In this document: piece after piece, positions 53,850-64,000 of the stretch
Position numbering within the stretch: the first letter of the stretch is position 1
Layout: each line of letters opens with the position of its first letter
Assembly: GCA_014529385.2 (NCBI GenBank)
Contig: CM043945.1
Coordinates: 99,419,463 to 99,483,462 of the forward strand
Reading direction: 5' to 3'
Source: Adiantum capillus-veneris
Taxonomy: Eukaryota; Streptophyta; Polypodiopsida; Polypodiales; Pteridaceae
DNA: 64,000 bases
Position numbers and translations under genes: made by a program
Notes under the pieces: generated by a model
What the model saw: only the letters and a program-made list of their open reading frames with translations
Databases searched by the model: none
Told to the model about the DNA's origin: nothing

Positions 53850-54441
53850 GCCAGTTAAATGGCTGAAATTTAAGAAGCTTTTTATTTTTTCTTGGTTGAC
53901 TCAAGAGTATGAACGCGATATACGAGCTGCTTGGAACCATCTTCGGATGACCAAGAGAGATATAGTGGATACTTATTGCAAGAGATTCTGGAGCTCTTTT
54001 CTACCCGCCTCTTCATTCAAGAAGATCTCGTACAGAGAACAGATTGAGCGGTTTACCTTGGGTCTATTTACAAAGATCCGGGATCACTGCTTGGAACAAA
54101 AGTCAGCTTCTATTCAGGAGTTAATGAGTCATGCGAAACGGGGCTTTGCCATTCACTCTGGCAGTCTGACCTACCCCACGGATGAGGTCATGACACAACG
54201 AGCCGAACAAACTTCAGCGAATGAAAGTAGAAAGAGAAAGAGCAACCCAGAAAAGAAGGATGCACGACCCAAGCTTACTCCTGAGGAGAGAGCTCGCTTC
54301 ATCAGGGAGGGGAAGTGCTTTGGATGCGGGAAACATGGACATATCTCCGCGAAGTTCCCTAACAAGGCACCGAATGAACAAGATGAAGAAAGGCCAAAAA
54401 GTTCTAAAGCAGCTGAGAGACGTGGCAAAAAAGGCAGATAA
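53850..54441 (+). pseudogene. Element H gag, C-terminal half
   Basis: Continues gag after element I: YERDIRAAWNHLRMTKRD, SSFLPASSFKKISYREQIER, LEQKSASIQELMSHAKRGFA, then a basic linker and a zinc knuckle CFGCGKHGHISAKFPN in which the last Cys is replaced by Phe (TGC to TTC). That change alone should abolish zinc binding. Confidence 0.87.
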
Positions 54442-54815
54442 AAAGCAGAACTAGTACCACATGGCGTGGGACCTGAACCGAATCAAATGAATGAAAGTAC
54501 AAACTTTGCCGTTTTTGGGGCAAAGTGAAGGATCAGGAAGCTTTTGAGGGACCCAAGGCCAACTACTTTTCACTTGGAATTGGCGGCTCGATTTGGAACT
54601 ACGCCCGACAGGCTGAGGCCACAGGCAGAGGTAGTTCGAGTGGCACTTGGATGGGATGTTGCCATTACACTGAGCATTGGCAAACTTCGTTTGCAATGAC
54701 AAGGGTGTTCAGGGCACGCGAGTGACGTTCTACTCGGAAACCCTTGGTACCACAAGAACTACGCCGTGGTTGACTACCGGGCCGAGAAAGCGACTTTGAC
54801 AAATGAAGGGCTCAG
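54442..54815 (+). pseudogene. Element H protease remnant
   Basis: Decayed retropepsin: FSLGIGGSIWNYA, then DVLLGNPWYHKNYAVVDYRA near 54728-54790, collinear with element B 6590-6785. No readable active site. Confidence 0.65.
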
Positions 54816-54954
54816 AGATTGTACTTGATGACCTTCAGTATCTTTACTCATCCTTTTGGGAGAGAACTGAACGATGGATAAAGGTCGAATATGTTTTGAC
54901 CTGAACAAAAGAACGCCAAGATTTTTCTCCACACTCGTGTCGATTGCTTTTTAG

Positions 54955-56260
54955 AGGGCCTGAAGATCATACCATTGATCTGATACCTGGAAGTACACAA
55001 CCGGACCGGCCACCTTACCGTGTGAGCTGAGCACAGAATGAAGAGATTATGAACCAAGTGAAAGACCTCTTGGAAAAGGGTCTTGTCCAGCCTAGTACTT
55101 CACCGTATTGCTCTCCAATGTTGTTGATTTTTTGAAGAAAGACGGATCTTGGAGAATGTGCATCAATTTTAGAGCTCTCAACAAAATCACCATCAAGAAC
55201 AGATTTCCGATTCCTAGGATCGATGATATACTCGACAGATTACAGGGATCCTCGTGCTTTAGCAGGATTGATCTGAAGAGTGGATATCATCAGATCAGAA
55301 TCGCACCAGGAGACGTCTACAAGACAGCTTTTCGGACGACTTTTGGGTTATTTGAGTTTTTGGTGATGCCTTTTGGCTTAACTGCGACATTTAACCGGAT
55401 GATGGACAGGATTTTTCGAGAGTACTGGCTATTTGTTGGCACTTTCTTTGACGATATCATTGTTTTCTCCAAGAATGAGACAGAACACAGAGATCATCTG
55501 ATTCACGTCTTTCAAGCATTACGAGATCACAAGTTAGTGATTAATGCAAAGAAAAGTGAATTTTTCCTACCAGAGATACACTTTTTTGGGACACATTGTC
55601 TTAACAGCAGGAGTGCAAATGGATCCGGCCAAGATCGAGATTATCCGTGATTGGCCCGATTTGAAGAATGTCCATGAAGTTAGAAGCTTCTTGGGACTGT
55701 GTTCGTACTACAGGCGGTTCATTCAAAAGTTTGCAGAGGTTGCTTCCCCTTTGCATATCTTGACATAGAAAGGAGTGCCTTTCTCGTGGGGACCCACAAA
55801 GGTGACTGCCTTTCAGACATTGAAAGAAAAATTGACTACGGGACCAGTTTGACTTTGCCAGGCTTGCAGAAGTCATTTGAAGTATATTGTGATGCTTGTG
55901 GTCGTAGTGTGGGTGGTGCGGTCTTAATGCAAGAAGGCCATGTCATTGCTTACGAGAGCCGATTGTTCTCAAGGCCGGAGATGACAGCACAAATTTATGA
56001 GAAAGAGCTTTTGGCGGTTATCCATGCTCTTACTCAGTGGTGGCATTACCTACTCGGAGCGGATTTTATTGTCTTTACAGACCATCAGAGTTTGCGCTAC
56101 TTCTTGTCACAAAAGAAGCTTTCGGAAAAGTAGATGCGCTGGGCGAACATCTTGTCACAGTTTCACTTCCAGATTGTCCATGTGCAGGGACAGAAGAATG
56201 TGGTGGCAAATGCTTTGTGTCGGAAGCCGTTGGTTCTGGCTATTTTCGCGATACATCATA
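54955..56260 (+). pseudogene. Element H reverse transcriptase and RNase H
   Basis: RT 55108-55650: [64 protein letters not shown]; a 12-bp deletion removes TNAL. RNase H 55660-56260: FLGLCSYYRRF, YCDACGRSVGGAVLMQ (one extra Gly codon), FTDHQSLRYFLSQ. Stops include TAG at 55766 and 56131, both where relatives have CAG. Confidence 0.9.
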
Positions 56261-57666
56261 GGAGCTTCGAGGATATGGTCGACCAGTATGCCACAGATAC
56301 AGATTTTGCAAACGTTTTCACACGGATACAGGATGGGGAGACAGTAGCGGGATATTCCATTCGGGATGGCTACTTGATGAGAAAAACCATGTTGTGCCTT
56401 ACACAGCCGTTGAGGGAAAAGGTTATGACTGAATGCCACTGTCCACCTTTTACTAGTCTCCGCGGCATAGCTACCACCATGAAAGGGGTACAGAGATACT
56501 TCTTTTCGCCGAGACTCAAGAAGGATGTGAAGAGTTTGTGCGCAGTTGCGTGGTATGCCAGAAGTCAAGTTTGATAGGCATAAAGCACACGGATTGTTAC
56601 AGCCTTTACCCATACCCACCCGCCCCTGGGAAAGTATTGCAATGGATTTCATTTTTGATCTCCCGAGAACACAGAGCGGTCACGATGGTATCTGGACTGT
56701 TATTGACAGATTTAGCAAACAGGCTCATTTCATTCCAATGAAGAAAACAGTCAAGCCGGATCACTTAGCGAGACTATTTGTGGCCCAGATTTTCAGATTA
56801 CATGCCATGCCTGAGACGATTGTCTCCGACAGAGACCCCAAATTTACGAGTTTGTTTTGGTAGGCAATTTGGGAGAACATTGGCACGCGGTTGCAGTTCC
56901 CGTCATCGTTCCACCCGTAGACTAACGGGCAATCTGAGATTGCAAATCCAATGGTTTTAGATTTGTTGAAGTCTTATATCTCGGATTAGAAGACTCAATG
57001 GGAAAAGTACCTACCTTTGATGGAATTTGCCTACAATAACACGATACACTCTTCGACGGGGAAGGCACCATTTGAGATTGTTGAAGATGCTGCGTAGGTT
57101 CCACCCTTCCTAAGCACGAAAGATAAGATTTTTGAAGCGGATGAATATACGCGAGACTTAGATACGGCTTTTGCCAAATTTCGCGAGACTTTGCAGAAAT
57201 CTCAAGAACGACAAAAAAAGGCAGCGGATCGCTATCGTCGCGACTTGAAATTAAAGGAGGATGATTGGGTGCTCTTACGTTTTGAGAAGGCACGCCTAAG
57301 AAAGAACAAGGGAAAGGAAAGGCTTTTTCCAAAGCTTAGTATGCGATACTATGGACCTTTCTAGATCACTGAAAAGATAAATGATGTCTCCTTCCGACTG
57401 AAACTGCGTGATACTTGGAGGATTCACAATGCATTTCATGTGAGTCTCTTGAAACCTTTTAAAGGTGATGTGCCTGATGATGGGGAGCCTGATGAGCAAC
57501 CCGAAGTGGAAGAAAACGAGGAGATCTTTGTTCCTGAACAAATTTTGGCACATAAGGATATGAAGAAAGGTAAAGTCCGAAGGCGGTTCTTGGTTAAGTT
57601 CAAGAACTATCCTGCATTGGATGCGAAGTGGATGGAGGAGGAGGACCTAGCAGATACTCCTCGAAT
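56261..57666 (+). pseudogene. Element H integrase and chromodomain
   Basis: HHCC region near 56430-56570 (HCPPF..CVVC), core 56546-56863 ([44 protein letters not shown]), and TAG codons at 56918, 56987 and 57362 where relatives have CAG. C-terminal region (YRRDLKLKEDDWVLLRFEKA) and chromodomain 57440-57666 (VPEQILAHKD, FLVKFKNYP, KWMEEEDLADTP). About 350 bp of the usual tail are deleted right after the chromodomain. Confidence 0.88.
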
Positions 57667-57930
57667 TGTTTACAATAGGGTTAGTCAATCGGACATCGAT
57701 GAGGTCTCGATTGGATCTAGATGCGATTGCTACCTAAATTGCCGATAAATCATGCTCTAAAATCCGAATGAATGTTGAATGTCATGTGATGTCTAGTGAT
57801 GTCCTGTGATGTGTACATGTACTACATGTACATAGGTACTAACAATCAGTGTCTGCTAAGACGGTTTATGGCCTCTGTCTGTTTTGCAGGCGTAATCGAG
57901 GGCAATTACAATGCTTTCAAGAGGGGGGTA
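57667..57930 (+). other. Element H shortened 3' tail and polypurine tract
   Basis: Matches the last ~270 bp of the B tail, with three 10-bp units (57782-57811) and CAAGAGGGGGGTA before the LTR. Confidence 0.87.
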
Positions 57931-58297
57931 TGTCACAAAGTGTTGACGTGTCTGCCCGAGAGCCGAAACCATGACTGCTGCTTATATGCAAACCCTAACC
58001 CTAAAACCTGCAAACCCCAAAATCTGCCAGAAACCCTAAAAACAGCAGAAACCATAACCATAACCATAACCCTAACCCTAATCCTAAAAGGGCAGCAGTG
58101 AAAAGCGCCAGCCTGATGTCGTGGCAAAATCCCAGAATTTGCGGCGCTGATTTAGGGTTGCGATAGCTGATGCTTTTTCTCAACGGAATTTGAGGAGAAA
58201 GAGAATTCTTTGCTTTATTTTAAAAACACAAGTGAGTTTGAGAGTAAAAAAGAGCCTTTGCTTTTATTTAGGCTTTTGATCTGAAGCTTTTGCGGCT
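57931..58297 (+). repeat. Element H 3' LTR (truncated)
   Basis: TGTCACAAAGTGTTGACG, telomere-like units with CCATAA variants (57990-58095), then similarity to the 5' LTR ends near GAAGCTTTTG (58297). U5 is missing. Element K starts 26 bp later. Confidence 0.88.
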
Positions 58298-58323
58298 GGC
58301 ACTCGTCCTTCAAAAGGACACAA

Positions 58324-58962
58324 TGTCACAAAGTGATGACGTGGCGTGCCCAACAAGAAAGAACTGGCCGCGAGGACAAGGGGTTAAAGAATCTAGAAGA
58401 ACTTAACCCAAAAAGTGTGGCGGAGGGGCCTAAAATAGAAGGGGGTTAGGATTTCAAATAAACCTAACCCTACCACCTTATGGAGCACCGGCCCAGGGAC
58501 CTAAAACCTTAAAAATCAAAAGCTTGATCTCTAAAGGGGTTGGTTGTTATGTGGCACTGTTGTATGAATTTAAGCATTTTACGCTGGCAGCTTTGGCAGT
58601 TTTTTAGTGTGGGCTTTTCAGAGCAAATGCTTTAGGGAGTTTGTGCTTTTAGAGCAAGTATTTTTGGGGCTCTGCTTTTAGGCATCCCTTGTACGTTTAT
58701 AAGCGCCATGAAGGCACTCTTCTGAGAAGATTTTAACGCAAAGTCTCGAAGAGAGTTGGACCCTCGAGACTTGTTTTTTGCGAAGAGTAATAATAAAGAA
58801 ATACCAAAAGGGGCCCAATCTTTGGGACAAAGGTGTCTTTGCTCGGAACTGCGCCGTGCCGTGTCGACTCTCGTCTTCTCTCTCTCTTCAAGTTCAGTGA
58901 TTTTGCAGTTTTTGTTCGTGTCTTGCTATTGATTTCTCACTTCATTGTCCAAGTCTGTAATA
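58324..58962 (+). repeat. Element K 5' LTR
   Basis: 639 bp, TGTCACAAAGTGATGACGTG..GTCTGTAATA (family end TGTTACA). It lacks the long CCCTAA tract of A and H. R motif AATAAAGAAATACC with GGGGCCC at 58792-58815. Confidence 0.85.
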
Positions 58963-58963
58963 G

Positions 58964-58975
58964 TGGTATCAAAGC
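58964..58975 (+). other. Element K primer binding site
   Basis: TGGTATCAAAGC, one mismatch to the iMet tRNA end, the same variant as in element A. Confidence 0.85.
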
Positions 58976-59039
58976 TCAAAACGATTCTTCTTTTACAAAG
59001 GATCCGATCCCTTCTACAATACACATAAGTTCTCGTGGA

Positions 59040-60480
59040 GAATCCGACAGAGACGACACCCCTCCGACTGTTGGTCGCTAGAGAGATAAAGCAAAGTTGA
59101 ATCCCGGCGTGAAAACAGAAGAAACCATCTGAGATTTTGGCAAATTTCCGGCGAGGAATCTCGACAAAGCAAAGTACAAACATCAACTACAGGTTGACAC
59201 GTATGTGAAAAGATTGATCAAGTATTCCAAAGACTCGAAAATATGTGAATCACTTGAAGGATTATCCAATTGATGAGATTCACTTGATTGATATGGTGAG
59301 AGGCCGTCAATTCTCCTCTCAAGACGGTAAGAAAGTAGAAAGAAAAGCAAAGTCCAAAAAAACAGAAACTGTACTTGCAAAAAGAGTTGGACAAAGCTCT
59401 TGAGAAAGACAAACCGATTGCTAAAAAGCTTAAAGCACTCTCGAAAGAAGAAGAAATCAACGGATTCCCCCGGTTATTTGGGCCGGAAGTCGACTTTTGA
59501 GGAAATAAGAAGATCCAAGAAGCGTGTTCGTTTCGAGAATGACCCAGATTTTTCTTCCTCTTCACAGAGTTCTGACAATTCGTCGTCCTCTAGTTCCAAA
59601 GAGGATGAGAAAAAGCAAACGAAGCGAGAAAAAGCAAGAAAAGCAGATTCTTGAAAAAGTCTTGAAGGCACAGGGAGCCATCTAGCCGTTCGACGGAGGA
59701 GACTTCATCCTCTGCTGACAGTTCAGACGGTGAACATAAGGACAAGAAAACCAAGGAGTTCAAGGATGGGGTCAACCAGTCAGGTTTGACACGTTTTCAG
59801 GCTACCAGGACACCCTTCGAGCCCTTGAATTCATACAACAGTTTGACGTCGCCTTCTCGGGAGGTCGTTTCTTGAAACACTCCAAGGTATGAAGGGCGGC
59901 ATTTTACTTGAAAAGAAATGCACATACATGGTGGTCTACTCTGTTGTAACACAAAGAAGCACCTAAGAAGTGGGTAGAATTCAAGAGAGATTTCATTTCT
60001 ATCTAGATAACGAAAGAATATGAAGAAGAAGAAAAAACACGGCTTGGCATCATCTAAGAATGACTAAGAAAGACACTTTGGATGACTACTACCAAAGGTT
60101 TTGGGATACCTATTTGCGAGTGTCCTTGTTTCAGAGGGTCACTTTGAAGGACCAGATTGAGCGGTTTGCTGTGGATTTTCAAAAGAGATCGACAACATTG
60201 TCTACAACAGAAGTCTAACTCCATTCAGAGACTTATGGGACATGCCAAGCAAGGTTTTGGTACGCATGCTGGCATATTGACCTATCCTACGGACAAGCCA
60301 GTGTCCACCTCAACGAGGCAAGAGTCTTCGAGGGAAGAAAGAGAACCAAGGGAACCGGATAAAAGTTCATCAGAGAATTCCGAAGAAGTAAGGGAATCGA
60401 CTGATAGTGCATCCAAGGGTTCTGACGAAACAAGGGAATCTTTTGATGGTTTATCAAAGAATTCCAACAATTCAGATTGA
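59040..60480 (+). pseudogene. Element K gag (diverged)
   Basis: Several frames. 59400-59654 has the family module GYLGRKSTFEEIRRSKKRVR followed by FENDPDFSSSSQSSDN, then polyserine and a Lys/Glu-rich stretch. The capsid block is decayed (FDTFSGYQ, QQFDVAFSGGRFLKHSK near 59780-59890). The last frame 60157-60480 reads RLMGHAKQGFGTHAGILTYP, then a Ser/Glu-rich tail ending SNNSD and TGA. There is no zinc knuckle. More diverged than A, B or H. Confidence 0.8.
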
Positions 60481-60880
60481 GGCGCTAGTGGATTGGGGAG
60501 GCCATCGCGGCTACCAATAGGTCATAGGGCACAAGAAAAGAACAGAAAGGTTAATTAGGTCCAACCGATAATTTGGTCAAGGGCACTTTTTGGCTCCTAT
60601 GTAAAGTAGATGGGGGAGGAGAACTCTTTAGCTTTGAGCTGTACCTTAAAGCTTTTGGATTATTAGCATTGTCTATGCCAAAAATTACCAATGAGTCAAT
60701 AAGTTGAATCTAGTGCGGTGCGGACTGCACAAGAGAGGAGCCAGATTGAATAAAGCCACTAACTTCACTTTGAAATTTTAGGGATACTGACAAGCTGACA
60801 CTGGAATGACTTTATGAAAATATTTACATTGAATTGAAAATTTCCTACAATTGAACATGGTCTTTGTATTGTTAGAGTAT
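60481..60880 (+). other. Element K tail
   Basis: Resembles the tail after the chromodomain in B (GCACAAGAG..GGGATACTGA, GACTTTATGAAA). Non-coding. Confidence 0.7.
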
Positions 60881-60892
60881 GTGATGGAAAGA

Positions 60893-60975
60893 GGAAATGT
60901 TTGCAGCATTTTGTTTGATGAATGATTGGAACTTAGTGCATCTAGATGTCAAAGGTGCAGCAAAAAAGGGTGAAT
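60893..60975 (+). pseudogene. Ty1/copia reverse transcriptase scrap
   Basis: FAAFCLMNDWNLVHLDVKGA matches the copia RT block in which an Asp-Val-Lys-Gly-Ala-Phe string surrounds the first catalytic Asp. Only about 25 codons are readable; the sequence then diverges. Confidence 0.6.
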
Positions 60976-61359
60976 CGGGTTATAATCTCATCTGCAACCG
61001 TGAGCAAAAAATCCTCTCGCGACTGGGCAGCCAATGGATCTCAGATCTATCGCGATACATCTCCTCGTACTCAAGCTCCTAGCACAAACCGCCCACCGTA
61101 CGGGCACGGGAACAACTTGTAGGCAATGGCATGGCATGTAGGGCGTCTACACGACTCAGAAAGGGAGCACTAGCGAGAGGAAGAGAGATCGCCGAGCAAA
61201 AACGACGACGAGAGAGAGAAAGATCAAATGGTGATGAAAAAATGCTAGAGAGGGAGAGAGGTCGCATAAACACCACAACGCTTTTATGGCTGTCCGTCAC
61301 CTTCGTCGCAAGTTGCGTGGGTTCTGCACCACCCTCACAGGAGCTCTGAGCAAGAACGT
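60976..61359. other. No gene seen
   Basis: Purine-rich on the plus strand (61180-61260), Arg/Glu-rich by composition only. Confidence 0.5.
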
Positions 61360-61375
61360 ACTAGTGAGAGAGGGC

Positions 61376-61438
<63 letters not shown>

Positions 61439-61684
61439 CTGAACTGGGAGCTGAGAGAGCGAGCTCTGTGGGCGTGTGTAAACTACTGCAGAGAGGGTGT
61501 AAATGGTAGTGCTACCTGCTTTTGTACATAGCGTGGAAGTTTCTGCTGCCGGATGGTGCTTAGGAGAGAGAGAAGCCTTCAAAATTCCCCACGCCGCCCC
61601 CTTTCTATATTTCACGGTAGGTGCTGAATTTTTTTAAGTTTATTAAATTTGGCTGAAATTACTAGTGAGAGTGGGCTGAATTGA

Positions 61685-61734
<50 letters not shown>

Positions 61735-61960
61735 CTGAACTAGGAGCTGAGAGAGAGAGAGCTCCGTGGGCGTGTGTAAACTACTGCGGAGAGGGTGTAA
61801 ATGGTAGTGCTACCTGCTTTTGTACATAGCGTGGAAGTTTCTGCTGCCATATGGTGCTTAGGAGAGAGAGAGAGAGGCCTCACAAAATTCCCCACGCTGC
61901 CCCCTTTCTATATTTCACGGTAGGTGCTGATTTTTTTGAAGTTTATTAAATTTGGCTGCG
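61360..61960 (+). repeat. 300-bp tandem duplication with (GA)n cores
   Basis: Two copies, 61360-61659 and 61660-61960. Each starts ACTAGTGAGAG.GGGCTGAATT, has a (GA)n core (61382-61437; 61686-61731), then GTGGGCGTGTGTAAACTACT, GGTAGTGCTACCTGC and TATTTCACGGTAGGTGCTGA. A few substitutions separate them. Confidence 0.9.
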
Positions 61961-62402
61961 TTCAGATTGGCCCAGCCACTCATTTTTAAAGGTTTTAAAC
62001 CTTACACTTAAAAACGAGCGTTAGAACTCCGGTTTCCGATCAATCTAAAGCACTATTATCTGGGTTGACTTCATGCCTCTCTCGAGTCAGTATGTCTGCT
62101 CCCGTCGGAACGAATTTACATTGTCCAACTGGCCACTTTCTTGGGCGGCCTCCGTGAAAATATTAAATCGTGACTTTTCTGAGCAGAACACCATCTTATT
62201 CATGTGCTTTGTTCTGATTTGTTTTGCAGTGCGTCCGGCTATTGTTTATGCGTCCAGACACGGATAAATTTCCAAACGACACGTTCATTTAAATTGTTAA
62301 TTGGTACCAATAAATTCATAAATCTATTCTGTGTGCACAAAAATCATTTTCATTTATCTGTAGCTGTAGCTTAATATATTACATCCCTCTGGCTTCTAAA
62401 CA
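61961..62402. other. No gene seen
   Basis: AT-rich; short frame 62073-62267 has no recognisable domain. Confidence 0.5.
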
Positions 62403-62885
62403 GTTGTCCTCAATTGTAGGGCTTCAAAATCGTCCAATTCCGATTCTGCCATCCACTAAGCATCTAGAGGGGAGTAATTCCTAAACTTTATGAGGTACTT
62501 ACGATGCGTACTTTTAGACTTTAGCTGGCCCTTCAGATGGTGCATGATCTGTCCTGGAGAAAGTATTTCTTCAATTTCATCTACCTCAAGGGGATCTTTT
62601 GTAACTCGTTCTGCAGGAGGTTCGCCAACGAAGGGTTGTAGAAGGCTCATGTGAAAAGCATTATGGATTTTCCAAGTCTATGGAAGATCCAGTCTAAATG
62701 AGACTTCGTTCATCTGTTCTATAATCTTAAACGGGCATAGTGCCATAATATCTGTTGGAAAATTTTACAACTTTCCCTTTCTGATTGGCCTCTTTCTTAA
62801 GTCTGGCTTTGTCAAACTTGAGAAGAACAAATTGTCCTACAACTAGATTGAGATCACGACGATGTCTATCTGCTCCTTTCATATG
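62403..62885 (-). pseudogene. Minus-strand gypsy integrase C-terminus and chromodomain
   Basis: On the minus strand: GADRHRRDLNLVVGQFVLLK, FDKARLKKEANQKGKVVKFS, NRYYGTMPV (62885-62727); after frameshifts IHNAFHMSLLQPFVGEPP, EEILSPGQIMHHLKG, then chromodomain KYLIKFRNYSPLDA and, after a TAG, WMAESELDDFEALQ (to 62405). A third chromovirus lineage, with a different linker. Only the 3' end of pol is left. Confidence 0.85.
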
Positions 62886-63913
62886 CTTTTCTCGAGAGAA
62901 AGATAAGCTGTCTAGGGGCCGCACAAAGCCTGCATGCTGCCAAACATCTGAAACCCTCAAGGTCATACATAAACACCCCCAAGCTGCCAACTCAGCCCCG
63001 TGCACAGTAGCATGGCTACCTCCAACCCTGTCTGAGGGGTCGTCCAGCACGTTGAAGTCTCCCCCGACACACCATTGCTCTGCATGCGGCAAGGACTCTA
63101 TTATATGTGACCAAAACTCAGCTTGTACACTTGCCACATTGGGCGTAGATGTTCAGAAAGCCCATGAGGCACCCATGAACCTCCATAGTAGTCCATCGGG
63201 CCCTGCTTGGCACAATAATACCTCTATCCACAATGGCCTGCTTCCAAGAGTCCACAATAGTCATACATACCCCCTCCCTGAATGCCTCCAGGCCCAAAAG
63301 CAGCTGACCAAAATGTCTCATAACGGCCACGCAAAATCTAACCACATCGGCTCTCACAAAGATGCTGCTCCTAAAGCATAAGAATATCAATCATACCGCC
63401 CACAAGGCATCGTTGAAGCTCTAGACGCAAGCGACCCCTCTGAAGATGAAATTGGGGTCCACCTAATTCTTGCACATTCCATGAGACGATGTTGCAACAG
63501 CAACCAACTTCGCTATCTTTGAGGCCGGCTTGGATGGGGAGTAATCCGCATCGAAGCGACCCCGAGATAATCGTGACTATAAAGTCTATCCAACCCAAGG
63601 CCAAGAAGAGCGTGCCGTCCGTTGGGCTACATCCTCTGTCCAAGAGTCCTCATGTAAAAATACATAGCAGGGTGCACTCTACGTGTCAGCAAAACAGTGT
63701 ACCACAATGTATCTACACCCTGTTGTATCCGGTGGTGTCACAGAGAACTTGGCCAACAGCCACAGAGTCTGTATCAAATCTGTCACCCCTTAGTCTCCCA
63801 TGTGATGAGAACTCAAGAGCATGAGCTTGAAGCCAATCCATCACTAAGTCCAGAGTCCACTTAGTCTGGTCCCTGCCACACAGTGGGAAGGAGAAACCAA
63901 CCGATGTGTCCAA
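62886..63913 (-). pseudogene. LINE M: minus-strand endonuclease fragment
   Basis: L1-like endonuclease in three frames: 63643-63371 (NIVSWNVQELGGPQFHLQRG, RLRLELQRC), 63240-63118 (RGIIVPSRARWTTMEVHGCL, GFLNIYAQCGK) and 63137-62886 (FWSHIIESLPHAEQWCVGGD, FNVLDDPSDRVGG, RVSDVWQHAG). SWN, IYAQ and GGDFN mark the endonuclease fold. No RT follows; at 62886 it joins gypsy sequence in the same frame. The segment 63913-63713 upstream has no clear domain. Confidence 0.82.
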
Positions 63914-64000
63914 GGCTTCTACCCTCTAGCTGCTAGAAACAATACATGGACTCTGAAGCAAGCCGCCTCAAAGTCGAGAGAGGAATTTTCGAGGAAAATG

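Larger units (their letters stand above)
37208..58297 (+). mobile_element. Element H: chromovirus of the A/B family, split by element I
   Basis: 5' LTR, primer site and gag start lie left of element I; the rest of gag, pol, chromodomain, tail and a truncated 3' LTR lie right of it. Removing I (38876-53844) and one ACTGC copy restores the gag codons for SKTAPVKWLK. All frames are broken. Confidence 0.93.
58324..60880 (+). mobile_element. Element K: A/B/H-family derivative lacking pol
   Basis: LTR, iMet primer site, gag, then directly the family 3' tail. Protease to chromodomain are absent. No 3' LTR is found; the tail stops near 60880. Confidence 0.8.

Overview
The window looks like intergenic DNA from a large, repeat-rich land-plant genome. 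Support comes from chromodomain Ty3/gypsy elements with an initiator-Met-tRNA primer site, a Tat-like gypsy element with two RNase H domains, LINEs with plant-type zf-RVT ends, hAT-type miniature elements, CCCTAA telomere-like motifs, and one spliced RWD-RBR ubiquitin-ligase fragment. A homosporous fern is my best guess, from general impression only; nothing here proves it. No complete host gene, tRNA, rRNA or CRISPR array was seen. Nearly every reading frame belongs to a transposable element and most are broken.

Layout. 1-13986: chromovirus A (5' end outside the window), split by chromovirus B (3515-10790). B has a rearranged structure with inverted LTRs. 14234-24760: LINE D, split by Tat-like gypsy element C (15367-24108, two 1143-bp LTRs). 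24761-28955: hAT and gypsy relics, mostly without readable protein. 29516-30665 (minus): three exons of an RWD-RBR E3 ligase. 31163-35640 (minus): L1-like LINE G, with its poly(A) end beside a (CA)n tract. 35641-37154: low-complexity sequence and a truncated minus-strand LTR. 37208-58297: a four-level nest in which chromovirus H contains chromovirus I (38876-53844), whose 5' LTR contains LINE J (about 39560-45784), whose reverse transcriptase contains hAT element E (43001-43704). 58324-60880: element K, which has gag but no pol. 60890-64000: a copia reverse-transcriptase scrap, a 300-bp tandem duplication with (GA)n cores, a minus-strand gypsy integrase/chromodomain end and a minus-strand LINE endonuclease.

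How the parts relate. A, B, H and K belong to one LTR family. They share an LTR start (TGTCACAAAGTGATGACG), telomere-like repeats in most U3 regions, the tRNA-iMet primer site, a long non-coding 3' tail with 10-bp repeats, and an unusual Lys/Ser-rich Gag N-terminus. Element I is a second chromovirus family with a Gln/Asn/Gly/Met/Pro-rich Gag N-terminus. It still shares the R-region motif AATAAAGAAATACC..GGGGCGCC with A, B, H and K.

The strongest observations are these. Element B carries U5 ends at both termini and a perfect 5-bp target duplication, as expected for a self-templated palindromic cDNA that was integrated. Many premature stops across the elements are CAG-to-TAG changes, consistent with decay of methylated cytosines in CHG context. 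The nested insertions also give a clear relative order of events.
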